Shown here: positions 38,092 through 46,641 of the stretch, piece after piece
How the letters are laid out: each line of letters begins with the position of its first letter
Numbering within the stretch: the stretch's first letter is position 1
Source: Ensifer sp. LC163
GTDB taxonomy: Bacteria > Pseudomonadota > Alphaproteobacteria > Rhizobiales > Rhizobiaceae
Assembly: GCF_001695855.1 (NCBI RefSeq)
Contig: NZ_MBSS01000023.1
Span: 1-64,000, forward strand
Direction of reading: 5' to 3'
DNA: 64,000 nt
The notes under the pieces: model-generated
Database searches by the model: none
What the model saw: the letters and a program-made list of their open reading frames with translations, nothing else
Told to the model about the DNA's origin: nothing
Translations under genes and position numbers: made by a program

Positions 38092-39015
38092 TTGGCCGGA
38101 TTTTTGATCAAACGTGTTCTGCAGGCGGTGTTCGTCGTTTTCGTCGTGACGCTCACCGTCTCCTTTGCCATCCGCCTGACGGGCGACCCGGCACTGATGC
38201 TCGCCCAAGGTGCCGGCAGCGTCACGGAAGAGGACCTTGCGCGCATCCGCGAGGCGCTCGGCCTCAACCAGCCGTTCCTGACGCAGTATGTTGCCTTCAT
38301 CAAAGGCCTCTTCACCTTCGATTTCGGCCGCTCGTTCATGGGCGGAACCCCGGTCTCGCAGTTGATTGCCGCCGCCCTGCCCGCCACGATGATGCTGGCC
38401 TTCGCCTCGCTCATCGTTTCGATCATCATTTCGATCCCGCTCGGCATCAGGGCCGCCGTCGCCCGCGGCAAATGGGCCGACCAGGCGATCCGCATTCTCT
38501 CGCTCGTCGGCCTGTCCTTCCCGAACTTCTGGTTGGCGATCATGCTGGTGCTGTTGTTTTCGATCACCCTCAAATGGCTGCCGCCGAGCGGCATGGACGG
38601 GTTTGCGAGCTTCATCATGCCGGCCGTCACCATGGGTATCATCCTGACGGCGACCAATGTCCGCCTGGTGCGCACGGCGATGCTCGAAACGCTGCAGTCG
38701 CAATACATCATGGTCGCCCGCGCCAAGGGCCTCAGCGAACGCAAGGTGCTCTACAAGCATGCGCTTCGTAACTGCGCCATTCCGCTCATCACCTATTTCG
38801 GCCTTCAGTTCGGCGGTCTTCTCGGCGGCATCGTCGTCGTGGAGCGCGTGTTCAACTGGCCGGGCATGGGCACCCTTGCCTTCGACGCCGTCGGCGCCCG
38901 CGACTATCCCGTGCTGCAGGCCGTCATCACCGTGCTCTCGCTGATGATCGTCGGCGTCAACCTCATCGTCGACATCGCCTATGGCCTCGTCGACCCGCGC
39001 ATCCGGACGGAGTGA
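38092..39015 (+). CDS. Peptide ABC transporter permease (GsiC/DppB-like)
   Basis: The 307-residue membrane protein has the DppB layout: N-terminal TM (FLIKRVLQAVFVVFVVTLTVSFAIRL), a periplasmic region with LNQPFLTQYVAFIKGLFTFDFGRSF, then five further helices. The EAA loop is RTAMLETLQSQYIMVARAKGLSERKVLYKHALRNCAIPLITYFG. The start is a TTG at 38092 (TTG GCC GGA, giving MAGFLIKRV), as no ATG or GTG is better placed. It forms the channel with the next permease. Length matches GsiC (306). Confidence 0.92.
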   Translation: MAGFLIKRVLQAVFVVFVVTLTVSFAIRLTGDPALMLAQGAGSVTEEDLARIREALGLNQPFLTQYVAFIKGLFTFDFGRSFMGGTPVSQLIAAALPATMMLAFASLIVSIIISIPLGIRAAVARGKWADQAIRILSLVGLSFPNFWLAIMLVLLFSITLKWLPPSGMDGFASFIMPAVTMGIILTATNVRLVRTAMLETLQSQYIMVARAKGLSERKVLYKHALRNCAIPLITYFGLQFGGLLGGIVVVERVFNWPGMGTLAFDAVGARDYPVLQAVITVLSLMIVGVNLIVDIAYGLVDPRIRTE

Positions 39016-39019
39016 GCCG

Positions 39020-39874
39020 ATGACCGCCAAGGCCGCAAACACCCGTTTTGCCCGTTTCCGCAACCTCGAATTCATCCTCGGCGTGCTACTTGCCGGCGGC
39101 ATGTGCCTCGCCGTTCTCCTGTCCGGCGTGCTTTTCCCCGGTGGCGCCGACAAGATCGATCTGATGGCGCGGCTGACTGCGCCCTTCGTCAACTGGGCGC
39201 ATCCCCTCGGCACCGACCCGCTCGGCCGTGACGTGCTTGCGCGCGTCGTTGCCGGCGGCAAGATTTCACTGCTCGTCGGCTTCACCTCGGTTGCCGGCGC
39301 CGTCGTTGTCGGCGTGGTGATGGGCCTCGTCTCCGGCTACTACCGCGGCTTCTGGGACATGCTGGTCATGCGCTTTGCCGACGTGCAGCTGGCGCTGCCC
39401 TTCATCCTGCTCGCCATCACCTTCATCGCCATCGTCGGCGGCGGGCTCACCAACACGATCGTGCTGCTCATCATCTCGCAATGGGTGCAGTATGCCCGCC
39501 TCGTGCGCGGCTCGGTGCTGTCGCTGCGCGAACGGGAGTTCATCCAGTCGGCCCGCGCGATCGGCGTTCGCGACGTGAAGATCCTGTTCCAGCATCTCTT
39601 GCCGAACCTGATCGGTCCGGTCATCGTGCTGATGACGCTCAACGTTGCCAACAACATCCTGCTCGAGAGCAGCCTGACCTTCCTCGGCCTCGGCGTCGAT
39701 CCGCTGATCCCGAGCTGGGGTGGCATGCTTGCCGACGGCCGCACCTACCTGCAGAACGCCTGGTGGGTCAGCGTCTTCCCGGGCCTTGCGATCCTTCTCA
39801 CCGTCCTTGGCCTCAACCTTCTCGGCGACTGGCTGCGCGACAGTCTCGACCCAACAGGCAGAACCTCACGATGA
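39020..39874 (+). CDS. Peptide ABC transporter permease (GsiD/DppC-like)
   Basis: The 284-residue protein shows the DppC features: an N-terminal helix (LEFILGVLLAGGMCLAVLLSGVLF), the GTDPLGRDVLARVVAGGKISLLVGF segment after it, and the EAA motif LREREFIQSARAIGVRDVKILFQHLLPNLIGPVIVLMTL. It ends after SWGGMLADGRTYLQNAWWVSVFPGLAILLTVLGLNLLGDWLRDSLDP. The ATG at 39020 follows GGAG, five bases after the upstream stop. Its stop overlaps the ATG of the peptidase gene, so the five genes are one operon. Confidence 0.92.
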   Translation: MTAKAANTRFARFRNLEFILGVLLAGGMCLAVLLSGVLFPGGADKIDLMARLTAPFVNWAHPLGTDPLGRDVLARVVAGGKISLLVGFTSVAGAVVVGVVMGLVSGYYRGFWDMLVMRFADVQLALPFILLAITFIAIVGGGLTNTIVLLIISQWVQYARLVRGSVLSLREREFIQSARAIGVRDVKILFQHLLPNLIGPVIVLMTLNVANNILLESSLTFLGLGVDPLIPSWGGMLADGRTYLQNAWWVSVFPGLAILLTVLGLNLLGDWLRDSLDPTGRTSR

Positions 39875-41610
39875 CCACGATTTTCGAAGGGACGTTCGAG
39901 CGCTCGCTCGACACCATGCTCGCAACCTATGGCAAGGAGGCTGCACGCGGCACCCGGCTGGAGGCATGGCTCTTCGATGATCGCGAAAGCCGCGAGGCGG
40001 CCGAGGAGAAGCTCGCGGGTTTCGGCGTCGAGGCAAGGCTCAGAAGCGCCTACAAGCCGCTGTTGCACTTCTTCCTCGAGGAGATCGACCTCAAGGCGCT
40101 GAAGCGCGTCGACATCCGCTATCCGCAGCCCGAAAACTGCCTGGCAAACCGCTTCCTGCTCGAGGCTTATCCGCTGGCAGCGCTCGTCGGCGATGCCGAG
40201 ATCGCCTTTGTCGGCGGCAGCGATGCGGCACTGACCTACGACGTCGCGCTGACCTTTGCCGACGGACGCACGGAAAGCCACTCGGTGTTTGCGCCCAACC
40301 GCCAGCACACCGACTTCATCGGCGAAACACTTCTGTCTCCGACCGGCTGGGTCCGTCTCGACGACAACAGCGGCAACCGGCGCGAATGCCATCTCGAAAC
40401 CGACTATGAGCGGCTGTTCACCGGGGCCATGCGTGCGATCGCCGAGCACGGCTGGGGCGACAGCGAACCCTATTTCGACGAACTCAACATCCGCGCGACA
40501 TTGCCGATCAACGATCTTCGGCTGCCGGTCGGCGAAGAGGTCGTCAGCCTCCGCGAGGCGCTGCACGAAGATTTCTACTTCTCGCTGCTCGAAGTTTTTC
40601 AGAAGAAGTCGGGCCGCCCGCTTGGCGACCGCGGCCTGAAACCCGGCCAGATCGTGCCCGAGATCGTCTTTGCCGATGGCAAACCCACGGTCCGGGTCGA
40701 AACGCGACCGCTGGCGACAGCAGATGCCGACGGCGAGGTCCAGCCGCTCGATACGGCGCAGGCACCTCTCGCAGTTGCGCAGATCCATGCCGAACTGGAG
40801 AAGATCGATGGCCAGCCCTTTGAGGCGCATTCGCGCGCCAGCCGCCCCGTCAAGGCGCGCTACCACAAGGGCACCGACGCGGCGGTGATGATCAGCGGCG
40901 GCCAGCACCCCAACGAGACCACCGGCATCGTCGGCGCATTGCGCGCGGCCCGGACGCTAGCCGCTCGTCCCGGCGCCCACTTCACGGTATCGCCGCTCGA
41001 AAACCCTGATGGTTATGCCGTTCACCAGCGGCTGCGCGCCGACAACCCGCTGCACATGCATCACGCCGCCCGCTACACCGCACTCGGCGACGATCTCGAA
41101 TACCGCGCCGGCGCCGCGCTCAACGAGCGGGCAATCCGCAACGAAGCCGAAGCGCTCTCGGGCGCCGAGCTTCATGTCAACCTGCACGGCTACCCCTCGC
41201 ACGAGTGGACACGGCCGCTGTCCGGTTATGTGCCGCGCGGCTTTGCCATGTGGACCCTGCCGAAGGGTTTCTTCCTGATCATGCGCCACCACGCCGATTG
41301 GGAGGTGCGGGCCGAGCAACTGATCGAAGCGGTGACGGCCCGCTTGGCCGCGGTCCCCGGCCTGCTCGCCTACAACGACCAGCAGATCGCGCTTTACGAA
41401 ACCCATGCCGGCGAAACCGGCTTCCGCATCATCAACGGTTTCCCCTGCATGATCTCCGTCGACGATCGCCACAAGGCGCCGCTGACCCTGATCACGGAAT
41501 ATCCCGACGAAACCATCTATGGCGACGCCTTCGTTGCAGGGCACGAGGCGCAACGCGAGACGGTCCTTGCCGCCTACGAGGCGTTCCAGTCGATGATGGC
41601 GATCGCCTAG
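39871..41610 (+). CDS. M14-type zinc carboxypeptidase-like protein
   Basis: The 579-residue protein has an unassigned N-terminal part (1 to about 330) and a C-terminal M14-like domain. Zinc ligands are suggested by SGGQHPNETTG (His/Glu, near residue 345) and LHVNLHGYPSHEW (His near 438); LITEYPDETIY near residue 547 could supply the catalytic glutamate. No signal peptide is present, so it acts inside the cell, after import. It overlaps the permease stop by four bases, so it belongs to the importer operon. I infer that it trims imported peptides; an amide-hydrolysing deacylase of the AstE type is the main alternative. Confidence 0.78.
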   Translation: MTTIFEGTFERSLDTMLATYGKEAARGTRLEAWLFDDRESREAAEEKLAGFGVEARLRSAYKPLLHFFLEEIDLKALKRVDIRYPQPENCLANRFLLEAYPLAALVGDAEIAFVGGSDAALTYDVALTFADGRTESHSVFAPNRQHTDFIGETLLSPTGWVRLDDNSGNRRECHLETDYERLFTGAMRAIAEHGWGDSEPYFDELNIRATLPINDLRLPVGEEVVSLREALHEDFYFSLLEVFQKKSGRPLGDRGLKPGQIVPEIVFADGKPTVRVETRPLATADADGEVQPLDTAQAPLAVAQIHAELEKIDGQPFEAHSRASRPVKARYHKGTDAAVMISGGQHPNETTGIVGALRAARTLAARPGAHFTVSPLENPDGYAVHQRLRADNPLHMHHAARYTALGDDLEYRAGAALNERAIRNEAEALSGAELHVNLHGYPSHEWTRPLSGYVPRGFAMWTLPKGFFLIMRHHADWEVRAEQLIEAVTARLAAVPGLLAYNDQQIALYETHAGETGFRIINGFPCMISVDDRHKAPLTLITEYPDETIYGDAFVAGHEAQRETVLAAYEAFQSMMAIA

Positions 41611-42233
41611 GCTTTTTTGCTCGGCAGGACATTCCCCAAGGACACGACGGCCTTTCAAGGCCGCCGCCCCTGCTCGTGTCGGCGGCCGTCGCGTCCGACG
41701 ACGGTCCCGCTGCGCGGGTCGCGCGGGCGGCAGCGAGCCAGGCAGTGTGCGTCCCGGTCATTGCGCCGATACTGATCGCTTTGGCGCTTTCTTTCGGCCT
41801 CCTGGCCACGCCGATGATGATTGCACCGAGTGCGAGACTGATCGCGCCGGCGGCAAGTCCTCCCTTGAGATCCCTCTTGTCCTGTTTGTCGCGACGCTCG
41901 CGCCAGCGGTCTCCGTGCGCCTCCTCGCAGCGCCGATGATAATCCCGGCACCAACGCCAGTCGTTCTCGAAATCATCCGCCAAAGCAGGCGAAGCGCCGG
42001 GGATCATCACACTGAGAACGGCGATCAATCAGAGAATTCAAACACACACAGAGCTCTGTCTCCCATATCACTCGGAGCCGTCAGATACCGTAAAGGCTGC
42101 CGATGCAGGCTGCGGCTGCATTGCGTGTTAGCAGGCAAATGATGCACTCAGTGCGCGAACCAGCCGCAACTTTGCGGCAATGCTCCTCAATCAAATGTGC
42201 CGCTACCGCGCTGACACGTTGGAGAATCGAGAC
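41611..42233. other. Region between peptidase and two-component genes, with decayed genes
   Basis: Contains the frameshifted small secreted-protein gene on minus (41655-42028) and about 200 bases with no supported gene. The stretch 42029-42180 probably holds the promoter of the response-regulator/kinase pair. Confidence 0.4.
41655..42028 (-). pseudogene. BA14K-like small secreted protein, frameshifted
   Basis: The first frame reads a signal-like start (IAVLSVMIPGASPALADD), WRWCRDYHRRCEEAHGDRWRERRDKQDKRDL and a glycine/alanine hydrophobic stretch GGLAAGAISLALGAIIIGVARRP. The second frame, one base off, then reads DQYRRNDRDAHCLARCRPRDPRSGTVVGRDGRRHEQ to a stop at 41655. That is close to the CxxRYRSxDPxTGTYxGxDGRRH tail of small rhizobial secreted proteins. 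Joined near 41800 the two halves make a normal protein. No ATG is found at the 5' end (a TTG follows directly on a stop). A sequencing error is the alternative to true decay. Confidence 0.55.
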
Positions 42234-42622
42234 ATGCGCCTACTCCTTGTAGAGGACGAACCGGAGATGGCTGCCGCGCTGAGCGTTGCCCTTGGCCGTT
42301 ATGACATGATCCTTGACCATGCACCGTCGCTCGATCACGCCATTGCCGCCATGGCCAATCAGGTTCACGACGCGATCATTCTCGACCGGCAATTGCCTGA
42401 TGGGGACGGGCTGACGCTCATTCCTCGCGTTCGCGCATTGAAGTCGGGCATTCCGGTGATCGTGCTGACAGCGCGTGGCGCTGTCTACGAGCGGGTCAAG
42501 GGGCTGGACATGGGTGCCGACGACTACCTCGCCAAGCCCTTCGCGATTGAGGAGTTGCTGGCAAGGCCGTGGAGATCCACGGCATTCGCGGGGTCGGGTA
42601 CCTCCTGAGGCCGATGGAATGA
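42234..42622 (+). pseudogene. OmpR-family response regulator with DNA-binding domain deleted
   Basis: The frame starts MRLLLVEDEPEMAAALSVAL after GGAG and reads a full receiver domain: phospho-acceptor Asp in DAIILDRQLPDGDG, then VIVLTARGAVYERVKGLDMGADDYLAKPFAIEELLA. Right after EELLA the frame leaves the family. One base out of frame the DNA encodes VEIHGIRGVGYLLRPME and a stop, which is the C-terminal end of an OmpR-type winged helix. About 85-95 codons in between are missing. The stop overlaps the ATG of the kinase gene (ATGA). The receiver may still be made as a short protein ending at 42608. Confidence 0.8.
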
Positions 42623-43956
42623 GCCCCAGCGCCAACCACTCCCTGAAGAAGCGGCTCATCTGGCACATCCTCACCTTCCAGGTGCTGTTGCTCATCGCCG
42701 TCATTGCCGGCTTCATGGCCCTTTTGATCCGGGCCGATCTTGGCGGCATGATCCTCGATGCCAGTTCGGCTTCGATCGCCGCCGGCGCCGTCGAGGTCGC
42801 CCCCGACCGGAAACTGAAACTGAAAGACACGCCCGAGCTGCGGGCCGTGCTCGCCGAGACGCCCGGCTTCTGGTTCATCGTGCGCAACGAACGCGGCGAA
42901 ACGATCCAAAGCGGGCCGGTGCCCGATGCTTATCGCAGCATCGGCGAGCATCTCGACCGCGTGACCTTTGCCGACATCCGGGACGGCATGGAGCCCTACA
43001 TGCTTTCGGCCCTCGCCCGCGTGATCGAGACCGAGAGCGGCACCTACACCGTTCTGACCGGTGGCGGACGCCTGTGGAGCGCCTCGTTCGCCGTATTCTT
43101 CCTCACGAACCTGCTGCTGCTGCCGATCGTGCTGATCGTCGTTCTCATCCCCGCCTTCGCCATTCCGATCATCGTGCGCCGCGCCTTTTCCAGCCTTGCC
43201 GAAGTCGCCGACCACGCCAAAAGCATCGACGTCGACCGCCGGGGCGCCCGCCTGCCTGACGGCCGCGTCCCCGGCGAGGTCCGCCCGCTGGTCGAAGCGG
43301 TCAACGGCGCACTGCAGCGATTGGACGAAGGCTACGAGCGCCGGCAGCGCTTCATCATGGATGCCGCCCACGAGCTGAGGACGCCGGTCGCGATCCTGCA
43401 GACGCGGCTTGAAGGCATGGACCTCGGCCCGCTGCGCACCCGTCTTCTGGTCGATGCCGCCCGCATCGCTGGCCTTGCCGAACAATTGCTCGATCTCGAG
43501 CGCATCGACCGCGATGGTGCCAATTTCGTCCCACTCGACCTGGTCTCGCTCTGCCGCGACGTCGCCGCTGACCTCGCCCCCCTGGCACTTTCGGCCGGCT
43601 GCGATATCACCTTTAGCCATGGCCCCGAGCGGGTCGGCGCACGCGGGGACGCAGGCGCCTTGGAGCGTGCCGTCACCAATCTGGTGCGCAACGCGATCGA
43701 GCATGCGGGCGGGATGATCTCCATTCACGTCGAGCATGGCGGCATCATCGAGGTCAGCGACGAAGGCCCCGGCATTCCCGAAAGCGAAAGGGAACGGATC
43801 TTCGAGCCGTTTCACCGGTTGCAGCCGCGCGACCACGGCGCAGGCCTTGGGCTGCATCTTGTCAGCGAGATTGTCAGCCGCCACAAGGGGCACATATCGG
43901 TGGTCTGCGCGCCGACCGGCGGCGCCTGCTTCCGCATCACACTGCCGGCGGCGTGA
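42619..43956 (+). CDS. Sensor histidine kinase (QseC/OmpR-partner type)
   Basis: The 445-residue kinase has TM1 at about residues 13-37, a periplasmic sensor to about 155 and TM2 at 156-188, then a linker. The phospho-accepting histidine is H251 in FIMDAAHELRTPVAIL. The ATPase domain has the N-box LERAVTNLVRNAIEHAG, G1 DEGPGIPESERERIFEPFHR and G2 GAGLGLHLVSEIV. It overlaps the stop of the response-regulator remnant by four bases, the normal kinase-after-regulator order. Its partner has lost its DNA-binding domain, so its output is uncertain; another regulator could serve. Confidence 0.9.
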   Translation: MSPSANHSLKKRLIWHILTFQVLLLIAVIAGFMALLIRADLGGMILDASSASIAAGAVEVAPDRKLKLKDTPELRAVLAETPGFWFIVRNERGETIQSGPVPDAYRSIGEHLDRVTFADIRDGMEPYMLSALARVIETESGTYTVLTGGGRLWSASFAVFFLTNLLLLPIVLIVVLIPAFAIPIIVRRAFSSLAEVADHAKSIDVDRRGARLPDGRVPGEVRPLVEAVNGALQRLDEGYERRQRFIMDAAHELRTPVAILQTRLEGMDLGPLRTRLLVDAARIAGLAEQLLDLERIDRDGANFVPLDLVSLCRDVAADLAPLALSAGCDITFSHGPERVGARGDAGALERAVTNLVRNAIEHAGGMISIHVEHGGIIEVSDEGPGIPESERERIFEPFHRLQPRDHGAGLGLHLVSEIVSRHKGHISVVCAPTGGACFRITLPAA

Positions 43957-44123
43957 GACGGTCGACGGCGGCCCCTTCTTTGCCGCGCAGACTAACAAGT
44001 AATTAATAATAAAATCAGCAGTTTAATCGCGTGAACATGCGGTTCTGATGTTTTCCACACGATCACAGCGCCGTTGCCCAATCCTCCCTGGGGCGGCGGC
44101 GCTCAGATCGGCGTGAAGCAAAC

Positions 44124-44153
44124 AAGCCGATGGCCGGTCCTGGCCCTCGGCTT
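44124..44153 (-). terminator. Terminator of the polyol operon
   Basis: On minus, AAGCCGA pairs with TCGGCTT around an inner GGCC/GGCC stem, followed by GTTTGCTT. It lies about 58 bases after the kinase stop. Confidence 0.5.
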
Positions 44154-44210
44154 CACTGTTTCGGCTGTCCGGGCGGTCGGCGGCGAGGTTGTCGGCCCGT
44201 CCTTCCGCCG

Positions 44211-45743
44211 CTAAGCCGCCGCCTCGGAAACCTCGACCTCGGCATTCGAAAGCCGCCGCCAGATCGGCGCCATCGCCTCGGCGATATCCCGATAAAGCTC
44301 GTAGCGTCGGGTGTAATGGCGCGCCAGGGCCGCGTTCGGGCGGTAGTGACGCTCCGTCTGCACCATCGCCGCCGCACCTTCCGAGAAATCGGCGAACAGA
44401 CCTGCTCCGGTACCCGCGGCGATCGCTGCGCCCAGCGCACCGGTTTCTCGCGAACGGGCAACCGACACCGGAACCCCGAGCACGTCGGCAAAGATCTGCG
44501 GCCAGATCAGGCTGCGGGATCCGCCGCCCGAAAGCACCGCCTCGTCGAAGGCTGCGCCCGCCGCGCGCATCGTCGCGATATGCTGCCGGTGGCCGAAGGC
44601 TACCCCCTCGAGAACCGCGCGAACCAGGTGGGCCTTCGTGTGCCAGCCGGCCACGCCGTAGAACCCGGCACGGGCGTTGCCATCCTGCTGCGCCCCATAA
44701 AGGAACGGATGGTAGATCGGGTCGTTCGCGGCAGGTTCGATATCGGATGCAAGCGAGCAGCAGACATCAAACGGCGATCGCCCGTCTTCAACACCGCTCT
44801 CGGCAAAGAACTCGCGCACCAGCCATTCCAGATTGGCCGCCGACGTCGCGCTCGATTCGATTGCCATATAGCGTCCACGATCGAAGGTGGACGACATGAA
44901 GACCGGACCGGAAAGGTCGGGACCATCGATGATCACCTGATTGATGCTCCAGGTCCCGGCGATGATCGAGGCAGCACCCGTGCGCGTGACGCCCGAGCCG
45001 ATTGCCGAGGCGACGACGTCGAAAAGGCCGCCGACCACCGGCGTGCCCGCGGCAAGCCCTGTCTGTGCCGCCGCCTCCGGCGTGACCGTGCCGACGACAT
45101 CGGCACTTTCGGCGAGGTCAGGCAAGAGGCCGGTTGCCTCGCCGAGATCGAAGGCCGCCATCAGATCGCGGTCGTAGCGCCGGTTGACGACGTTCAGCAG
45201 ACCGCAGCCGGTCATATCCGAGACGTCGCTGACCCGCTTGCCGGTCAAGCGGTTGACGATAAAATCCTTGCACAGAAACACGGTGCCGATCCTGGCAAAG
45301 GTTTCCGGCTGGAAGCGCTTGAGCCAGGCGAGCAAGGTCGGTGTCTGCGACGGCCAGGGGCGTTGCCGGCCAATGGCATAGGTGCGGTCGCCGACACCCT
45401 GCGCCTTCCATTCCTCAACCAGCCCTGCGGCGCGCGTGTCGAGCGACTGGATGCCGAGAAGCGGCTCGCCACCCTGATCGAGGGCATAAAGGCCGTTGCC
45501 GTGGCCGGCGCAACCGATCGCGACGATCTCTTCGGCGCGGATGCCCGCACGCTCGACGCATTGGCGGATGACTGCCCGGGCATGGGTCCACAGCTCTTCG
45601 AGCCCGCGTTCGACATGTCCGGGCCGCGGAACCCGGCTGTGCCCCTCCTGCGCAGCCGCCGCGATCTCATTGCCCTCTAGGTCGAAAATCACTGCCTTGA
45701 TCACGGTGTTTCCGGCGTCGAGTCCCAAAAGATAGTCTGCCAT
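44211..45743 (-). CDS. FGGY-family carbohydrate kinase
   Basis: The 510-residue kinase starts MADYLLGLDAGNTVIKAVIFD, the first ATP/phosphate motif of the FGGY fold, and has CAGHGNGLYALD, TPVVGGLFDVVASAIGSG, ESSATSAANLEWLVREFF and the C-terminal signature region AVLSGGGSRSLIWPQIFADVLGVPV. TPVVGGLFDV and NLEWF-type motifs resemble L-xylulose kinase and erythritol kinase. It would phosphorylate the ketose or polyol made or imported by the operon. GGGAGGGG precedes the ATG. It is the last gene of an eight-gene unit. The sugar is not known. Confidence 0.88.
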   Translation of the reverse strand: MADYLLGLDAGNTVIKAVIFDLEGNEIAAAAQEGHSRVPRPGHVERGLEELWTHARAVIRQCVERAGIRAEEIVAIGCAGHGNGLYALDQGGEPLLGIQSLDTRAAGLVEEWKAQGVGDRTYAIGRQRPWPSQTPTLLAWLKRFQPETFARIGTVFLCKDFIVNRLTGKRVSDVSDMTGCGLLNVVNRRYDRDLMAAFDLGEATGLLPDLAESADVVGTVTPEAAAQTGLAAGTPVVGGLFDVVASAIGSGVTRTGAASIIAGTWSINQVIIDGPDLSGPVFMSSTFDRGRYMAIESSATSAANLEWLVREFFAESGVEDGRSPFDVCCSLASDIEPAANDPIYHPFLYGAQQDGNARAGFYGVAGWHTKAHLVRAVLEGVAFGHRQHIATMRAAGAAFDEAVLSGGGSRSLIWPQIFADVLGVPVSVARSRETGALGAAIAAGTGAGLFADFSEGAAAMVQTERHYRPNAALARHYTRRYELYRDIAEAMAPIWRRLSNAEVEVSEAAA

Positions 45744-45798
45744 AAAAGAACCCCTCCCAAGGTTCGGATCGTCGTCCTCATACCAGCCTGGGCTGATA

Positions 45799-46641
45799 TT
45801 AGCCCTGCTGATACAATGCGAAGGCGGCTTCGCCATCGGCGTCGTCATGCACGATGGCCATCAGTCCGCGGACGACGGCGCTCGGGTTTGCATGTTGGTA
45901 GATATTGCGCCCATAGACCATGCCCATCGCGCCCTGCCGCATCAAGGCTGCGGACTTGTCAAACACGGCGCGCAGGTCCTCCTTGCCGCCGCCGCGCACC
46001 AGAACCGGGCAGCGCGCCGCCTCCACCACGCGGTGGAAATCTTCGGCATTCGTCGTCGGGTCGGCCTTGACGATGTCGGCACCCATTTCGCGAGCCAGCC
46101 TTGTGAGCGTGACGATCTTTTCCGCATCGCCATCGACCATGTAGCCGCCGCGCTCGGTGACCGGCTGCATGACCAGCGGCTCGATCATCAGCGGCATTCC
46201 GTACTTTTCGCAATCGGCGCGCACGCGCGAAATGTTCGTGACGCACTGGCGAAAGAGATCCGGCTCGTCAGGCAACATGAACAGGTTGACGACGACGCAG
46301 GCGGCATCCATCTCCAGTGCCCCGATCAGCGGCTCGGCCTCGTTCTGCAACACCGCCCACATGTCGCGGTGGCGAATGCGATTGTAGGGATTGCCCATGT
46401 CGATGCGCATGACCAGAGCAGGCTTGTCCTTGCCGGGAAGATCCTGGAGCAGATCGGCTTGGCCATAATTCATCTGGATCGCATCAGGCCTGGCGTCGAC
46501 CAGGGCCTTGACCACGGATTCCATGTTCTCAAGGCCGTCGAGGAAGGACGGCTCGTTGCAGACGCCATGGTCGATGGCCACGTCCAGGCAGCGCCCTGCG
46601 CCAAAAAGACGGTTCATCCGGACCTTGCGGTTGTTTCGCAT
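45799..46641 (-). CDS. DhnA-type class I aldolase (FbaB/LsrF-like)
   Basis: The 280-residue TIM-barrel protein reads as the DhnA/DeoC class I aldolase group. It has a basic N-terminus (MNRLFGAGRCLDVAIDHGV), EMGADIVKADPTTNAEDFHRVVEAARCPVLVRGGG, where the lysine of VKAD is the expected Schiff-base residue, and AMGMVYGRNIYQH. Relatives include class Ia fructose-bisphosphate aldolase and LsrF. In this operon it would cleave, or act on, the phosphorylated ketose. AGGAG lies six bases before the ATG at 46641. Its start overlaps the end of the dehydrogenase gene by 28 bases. Confidence 0.85.
   Translation of the reverse strand: MRNNRKVRMNRLFGAGRCLDVAIDHGVCNEPSFLDGLENMESVVKALVDARPDAIQMNYGQADLLQDLPGKDKPALVMRIDMGNPYNRIRHRDMWAVLQNEAEPLIGALEMDAACVVVNLFMLPDEPDLFRQCVTNISRVRADCEKYGMPLMIEPLVMQPVTERGGYMVDGDAEKIVTLTRLAREMGADIVKADPTTNAEDFHRVVEAARCPVLVRGGGKEDLRAVFDKSAALMRQGAMGMVYGRNIYQHANPSAVVRGLMAIVHDDADGEAAFALYQQG

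Noticed and set aside
38074-39285. Minus-strand open frame opposite the permease genes
   Set aside because: His/Asp/Arg-rich shadow typical of antisense reading through membrane-protein codons.
42496-43998. Minus-strand open frame of 500 codons opposite the histidine kinase
   Set aside because: No recognisable domain; the plus-strand kinase has all boxes.
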